NCBI GenBank assembly: GCA_011773785.1
Contig: WVWY01000021.1
Location: 8,673 to 44,152 of the forward strand
Direction: 5' to 3'
Length of the DNA stretch: 35,480 nt
Source: Candidatus Nitrosomaritimum khambatensis
GTDB lineage: Archaea; Thermoproteota; Nitrososphaeria; Nitrososphaerales; Nitrosopumilaceae
The notes beneath the pieces were generated by a model. The model was not told where the DNA came from and did no database searches. It saw only the letters and a program-made list of their open reading frames with translations. Positions 32,894-35,480 of this stretch are shown one piece after another. The translations under genes and the position numbers were made by a program. The first letter of the stretch is position 1. Each line of letters begins with the position of its first letter.

Positions 32894-33262
32894 ATGAATA
32901 TTCTCCATGTAGATGATTCTCCTGAAATCTGTCAGCTTTATGCAGACATGTTATCTTCTGGAAATAATTCAGTTACAAGCATAAATGATGGAAAAGAAGG
33001 ATTGAAACTTGCTCTAAAAAATACGTATGATCTAATACTTCTTGATGTATGTATGCCAAAATATAGCGGAATGGAGTTTATTCATGATTTAAAGGCAAAA
33101 AGACCTTCCGAGCTGAAAAAAATAATCATAGTTAGTGTTTTGGAGCTAAGAGAAAGTCACAAGAATGAACTTTTGAAGTTAGGTATTCACTCTGTTGAGG
33201 AAAAGCCTTCAACCATTCAAAAGCTTGAAACAATAAAGAAAGATTTGCAATTACGCGAATAA
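32894..33262 (+). CDS. Stand-alone response regulator receiver domain
   Basis: This 122-residue CheY-like protein has D7/D8 in LHVDDSPE for Mg2+, phospho-acceptor D51 in LILLDVCMPKYSGM, S81 in IIIVSVLE and K104 in EEKPSTIQ. All catalytic positions for phosphorylation are present, and there is no output domain. The cognate kinase is not in the window. Archaeal stand-alone receivers may control chemotaxis-like or transcriptional outputs through partner proteins. A winged-helix regulator gene is convergent 36 bases downstream. Confidence 0.92.
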   Translation: MNILHVDDSPEICQLYADMLSSGNNSVTSINDGKEGLKLALKNTYDLILLDVCMPKYSGMEFIHDLKAKRPSELKKIIIVSVLELRESHKNELLKLGIHSVEEKPSTIQKLETIKKDLQLRE

Positions 33263-33298
33263 ATCTGATTTAACAGAGAATGTTAATTTTTAAATGAA

Positions 33299-33688
33299 TT
33301 ATTCAATATATTTTTTCTTGGATTTTTCAAGCTTCATTTCGACATTTCTGATTACCTTGTATAAAGTTGGAAGATTAGATGAAAGCAGTTCTGATGGAAA
33401 AAACAAATCCCCGTAACCTTCTCCCTCTCTTACAATTAATCCATTACTTTCTAAAACTTTGATATTGTGCTGGATTGTCTTGTAATCTAAATTCAGTTTT
33501 TTGGAAATTTCCAAGGTGTTCATAGGGTCTTCAGTTATTGCACAAAGTATTCTCATTCTAGTAAACCTACCACTCATTCCTGTAAAGATTGAAGAGAATA
33601 ATTCCATTACATGTGGATCTTCTTTGATTTCTTCATATCTAGGCACATCTTTGAAAATTTTATTTTTACATAGATCATCTAATGGCAT
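33299..33688 (-). CDS. Winged-helix transcriptional regulator (paralogue of 16992-17378)
   Basis: The 129-residue product has a winged helix at about residues 35-95: TRMRILCAITEDPMNTLEIS, then LDYKTIQHNIKVLESNGLI. A C-terminal coiled helix (YKVIRNVEMKLEKSKKKY) probably dimerises. The recognition block is nearly the same as in the regulator divergent from psmA, but the N-terminal 30 residues differ. No metal-binding cysteines are seen in the helix. The convergent receiver-domain gene might be a functional partner, but nothing in the sequence proves it. Confidence 0.85.
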   Translation of the reverse strand: MPLDDLCKNKIFKDVPRYEEIKEDPHVMELFSSIFTGMSGRFTRMRILCAITEDPMNTLEISKKLNLDYKTIQHNIKVLESNGLIVREGEGYGDLFFPSELLSSNLPTLYKVIRNVEMKLEKSKKKYIE

Positions 33689-33779
33689 TGTTTGTTATTT
33701 ACAAAACTATCGAAATAAACCTTAAAAGATTTTGCCAAAATTTTTCATTGAAAAATATGAAAAAAGAAAGTGTGTTTCC

Positions 33780-35015
33780 CTATTGGAAGGGATCTATGAA
33801 TGGACAGTTGACGATGTGATCTGAATCCATTGGTCTTGCTAGTCCTACTGAGATTAATCCTGCTTGTTGATATGCATCAATGTCTGCTTTGGTTTCAAGA
33901 ACTGCAGCATTTTCCGGATCTTCCCAACCAATCATGAAGATTCTCCACATTGGGGAATAGTTTGCATCACCCGGAGCTCCCGCAGCAATACCTGGCTGGA
34001 AACCTAATGGGCCGGAACCAGCAATTCCGTTCCTAAACTGGAACAAATCAACTGCTGCAGAGTTTGCAATCAAGCTTGCTGATGTTGGTGCATCAACCAC
34101 TCCCATCATTCCTGCTGGACCACTTGGAGTGGCATCAGTTACAATGTAGTAGATTGTTCTTCCATCTGGACCCCAGCCCCTGTGAGCAACAAATGTTACT
34201 GTCATCTCCTCAGTGTTGATATCCAAAACTTGTCCACCTCCATACGGAGTGTCATCTGCTAAAGTTTTGTCTTCTTTTACCATCATTTGACCCTCAGGCC
34301 AAACAATTTGTGGCATGTTAAGAACTACGGGAAGATCTGATAGAGTTACCTCTCCTGCATCCTCAGCTGCCACAATCATCTCTTCAGAGTCCAAAACTCT
34401 TGGAGTTGCATCATCGTTCCATGTTACATGAACATGACTCGTTAGTGCACTGTAGATTTCTGGTTGAGCTGGCGTACTAGTAAATACTTGAGCTTGGTAT
34501 CCATGTATTCCTACACCTTCCACTCCATTTGTAAAGAAGTAAGTTGTGGATAATGCTTCATTTGGCGTATTAGCAATTAATGGTGCAAGTTCTACTTTCC
34601 ATCCTTGTTGTTCGGTAATTACATCAGCGTGTGTTTGATCACTTGAATCAGTGATGATGTAATGGACTTCTCCACCGTTATAGTATCCCATGTGCATTGG
34701 AATTGTTGCTGGAACGTTTGCTCGTGCTAATGTAAGTAATGAACCTGGGCCAGCTATAGATTCAGCTTCTTCAATAGTTACATTGTCATTTGATTGAACA
34801 ATAGTTCCCCAACCTCTAGCTTCTACCTTTTTAGCAGAAGATTCATGCAAGCATGCATGATTCCCTGTGTGAGTTTTTTTTACAAGAACATCGCCGTCTT
34901 TACAAGTAACCATATCAATTGCAAATGATTCAGCAACTATGCCTGGTGTAATGAACATGGTCAATAATGGAATCATTGCCAATATGGTCAATTTCTTTGT
35001 AAAATGTGACGTCAT
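33780..35015 (-). CDS. Large secreted protein with duplicated domain and N-terminal Cys module
   Basis: The 411-residue protein has a signal peptide (LTILAMIPLLTMFITPGIVA, cleavage near residue 32), then a short Cys module (C38, C55, ending in ARGWG). Two related domains follow: the first contains HYIITDSSD, and the second opens with RGWGPDGRTIYYIVTDATPS. Both repeat a Y-I-(I/V)-T-D strand and an FTNGVEG or FRNGIAG turn. The end (DSDHIVNCPFIDPF) is distinctive of a thaumarchaeal secreted family I have seen but cannot name securely. No membrane anchor is present. A surface or envelope role is likely. A TATA box (35036-35045) lies about 25 bp upstream. Confidence 0.78.
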   Translation of the reverse strand: MTSHFTKKLTILAMIPLLTMFITPGIVAESFAIDMVTCKDGDVLVKKTHTGNHACLHESSAKKVEARGWGTIVQSNDNVTIEEAESIAGPGSLLTLARANVPATIPMHMGYYNGGEVHYIITDSSDQTHADVITEQQGWKVELAPLIANTPNEALSTTYFFTNGVEGVGIHGYQAQVFTSTPAQPEIYSALTSHVHVTWNDDATPRVLDSEEMIVAAEDAGEVTLSDLPVVLNMPQIVWPEGQMMVKEDKTLADDTPYGGGQVLDINTEEMTVTFVAHRGWGPDGRTIYYIVTDATPSGPAGMMGVVDAPTSASLIANSAAVDLFQFRNGIAGSGPLGFQPGIAAGAPGDANYSPMWRIFMIGWEDPENAAVLETKADIDAYQQAGLISVGLARPMDSDHIVNCPFIDPFQ

Positions 35016-35035
35016 TGTTTTCAGACCTTACAAAT

Positions 35036-35045
35036 ACTATAAATT
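35036..35045 (-). promoter_or_regulatory. TATA box of the duplicated-domain secreted protein
   Basis: AATTTATAGT on the minus strand is centred about 25 bp upstream of the ATG at 35015, a strong leaderless promoter consistent with an abundant secreted protein. Confidence 0.5.
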
Positions 35046-35078
35046 ATTTTTACCAAGTTTGGGTCTAAATTTGAGAAA

Positions 35079-35435
35079 TTATTTTAGAAGATTTTGAATC
35101 TTTCTTGCTGTAGTATCAATTTCTATATCTGGCTCTGCAGAAACAAAAAGGACCTTGTCATCAACAAAAAATGTCATCGTTACAACTTTTGTCCTTCTTG
35201 CTGCAGCATATTCTACGGCACCTAAATTATCATCAAAATCTTGTCTAGTTCGAATTCTTAAGACTGCCTCAATGAACATTTTTTTTCGTTCTTCTTCATT
35301 TTTGAGTGGAACCAAGCCGGTTCTGAAGCTTCCCGCTACCAAATTTCCCATCATATCTAAGAATCCTGCAAATCTAATTTCTGGTTCATTTGCAATTAGA
35401 TCGGCCTTATGTTGATATGATTGGATATCAGACAT
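35079..35435 (-). CDS. Conserved thaumarchaeal protein, DUF6659-like
   Basis: The 118-residue protein has an N-terminal helix, IANEPEIRFAGFLDMMGNLV, then GSFRTGLVPLKNEEERKKMF and a C-terminal sheet ending in FFVDDKVLFVSAEPDI. It is the clearer member of the two-paralogue set in this window. The name is tentative. Soluble, no signal peptide. The start ATG 35435 is the only good one in frame. It lies directly upstream of the secreted protein gene on the same strand, with a 63-bp gap containing that gene's own TATA box. Confidence 0.68.
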   Translation of the reverse strand: MSDIQSYQHKADLIANEPEIRFAGFLDMMGNLVAGSFRTGLVPLKNEEERKKMFIEAVLRIRTRQDFDDNLGAVEYAAARRTKVVTMTFFVDDKVLFVSAEPDIEIDTTARKIQNLLK

Positions 35436-35480
35436 GATTTAACATACAAAAATTACCGATAAATATAATCTATTGATTTT

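Overview
This window comes from a chemolithoautotrophic ammonia-oxidising archaeon of the Nitrosopumilus type (Thaumarchaeota / Nitrososphaeria). The evidence is a eukaryote-like topoisomerase IB, an archaeal proteasome alpha subunit, archaeal DnaG, CTP-dependent riboflavin kinase, diphthine synthase and LysW-dependent lysine biosynthesis. Side by side sit the ADP-forming acyl-CoA synthetase and the crotonyl-CoA/3-hydroxypropionyl-CoA hydratase of the thaumarchaeal 3-hydroxypropionate/4-hydroxybutyrate (3HP/4HB) carbon cycle. The DNA is AT-rich, genes are tightly packed, and many starts (including several TTG and GTG) lie 23-30 nt downstream of a TATA-like box, as expected for leaderless archaeal mRNAs. 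The genus assignment is inference; no 16S gene is present.

Bases 1-7.7 kb hold amino-acid and cofactor synthesis. The window opens inside lysZ, followed by lysJ and an Lrp-type regulator. A second operon then runs homocitrate synthase, lysW (55 aa), lysX, lysK and diphthine synthase fused to a DUF357-like tail. A riboflavin pair follows: an FAD-synthase-type nucleotidyltransferase on + and riboflavin kinase on -, the latter downstream of dnaG.

Bases 7.7-16.1 kb are mostly on the minus strand: dnaG, an IscA-type Fe-S protein, a CBS-domain protein, a ribbon-helix-helix regulator, the two 3HP/4HB enzymes, a class I glutamine amidotransferase, a small TOPRIM protein (+) and glutamate dehydrogenase.

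Bases 16.2-26.5 kb carry a jelly-roll (C1q-like) protein, a C2H2 zinc-finger protein, a winged-helix regulator, psmA, a methyltransferase-MFS pair, a TatA-like protein, an orphan DNA methyltransferase, an MrfA/Hrq1-like DUF1998 helicase, an SDR enzyme and topoisomerase IB.

Bases 26.5-35.5 kb look lineage-specific. They hold three large secreted proteins, an intron-containing tRNA(CAU), several short coiled-coil or unknown proteins (two of them paralogous), a hotdog protein of the 3-aminobutyryl-CoA/beta-alanyl-CoA ammonia-lyase family, an AbrB-like mini-protein, three tiny Cys-rich zinc-binding proteins, a stand-alone receiver domain and a second winged-helix regulator.

No CRISPR array, insertion sequence, integrase or rRNA gene was seen, and no gap between genes exceeds about 215 bp. 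The larger gaps (8904-9059, 10543-10733, 31213-31425, 32132-32308, 32746-32893) hold promoters and candidate operators; apart from one doubtful 28-codon ORF at 31309-31395 I see no other gene in them. The most interesting points are the LysW tail ending in Gln instead of the canonical Glu, the cluster of zinc micro-proteins, the ammonia-lyase-like hotdog enzyme in an acryloyl-CoA-making autotroph, the non-canonical tRNA intron, and a 17-residue-spaced Cys module shared by two secreted proteins.
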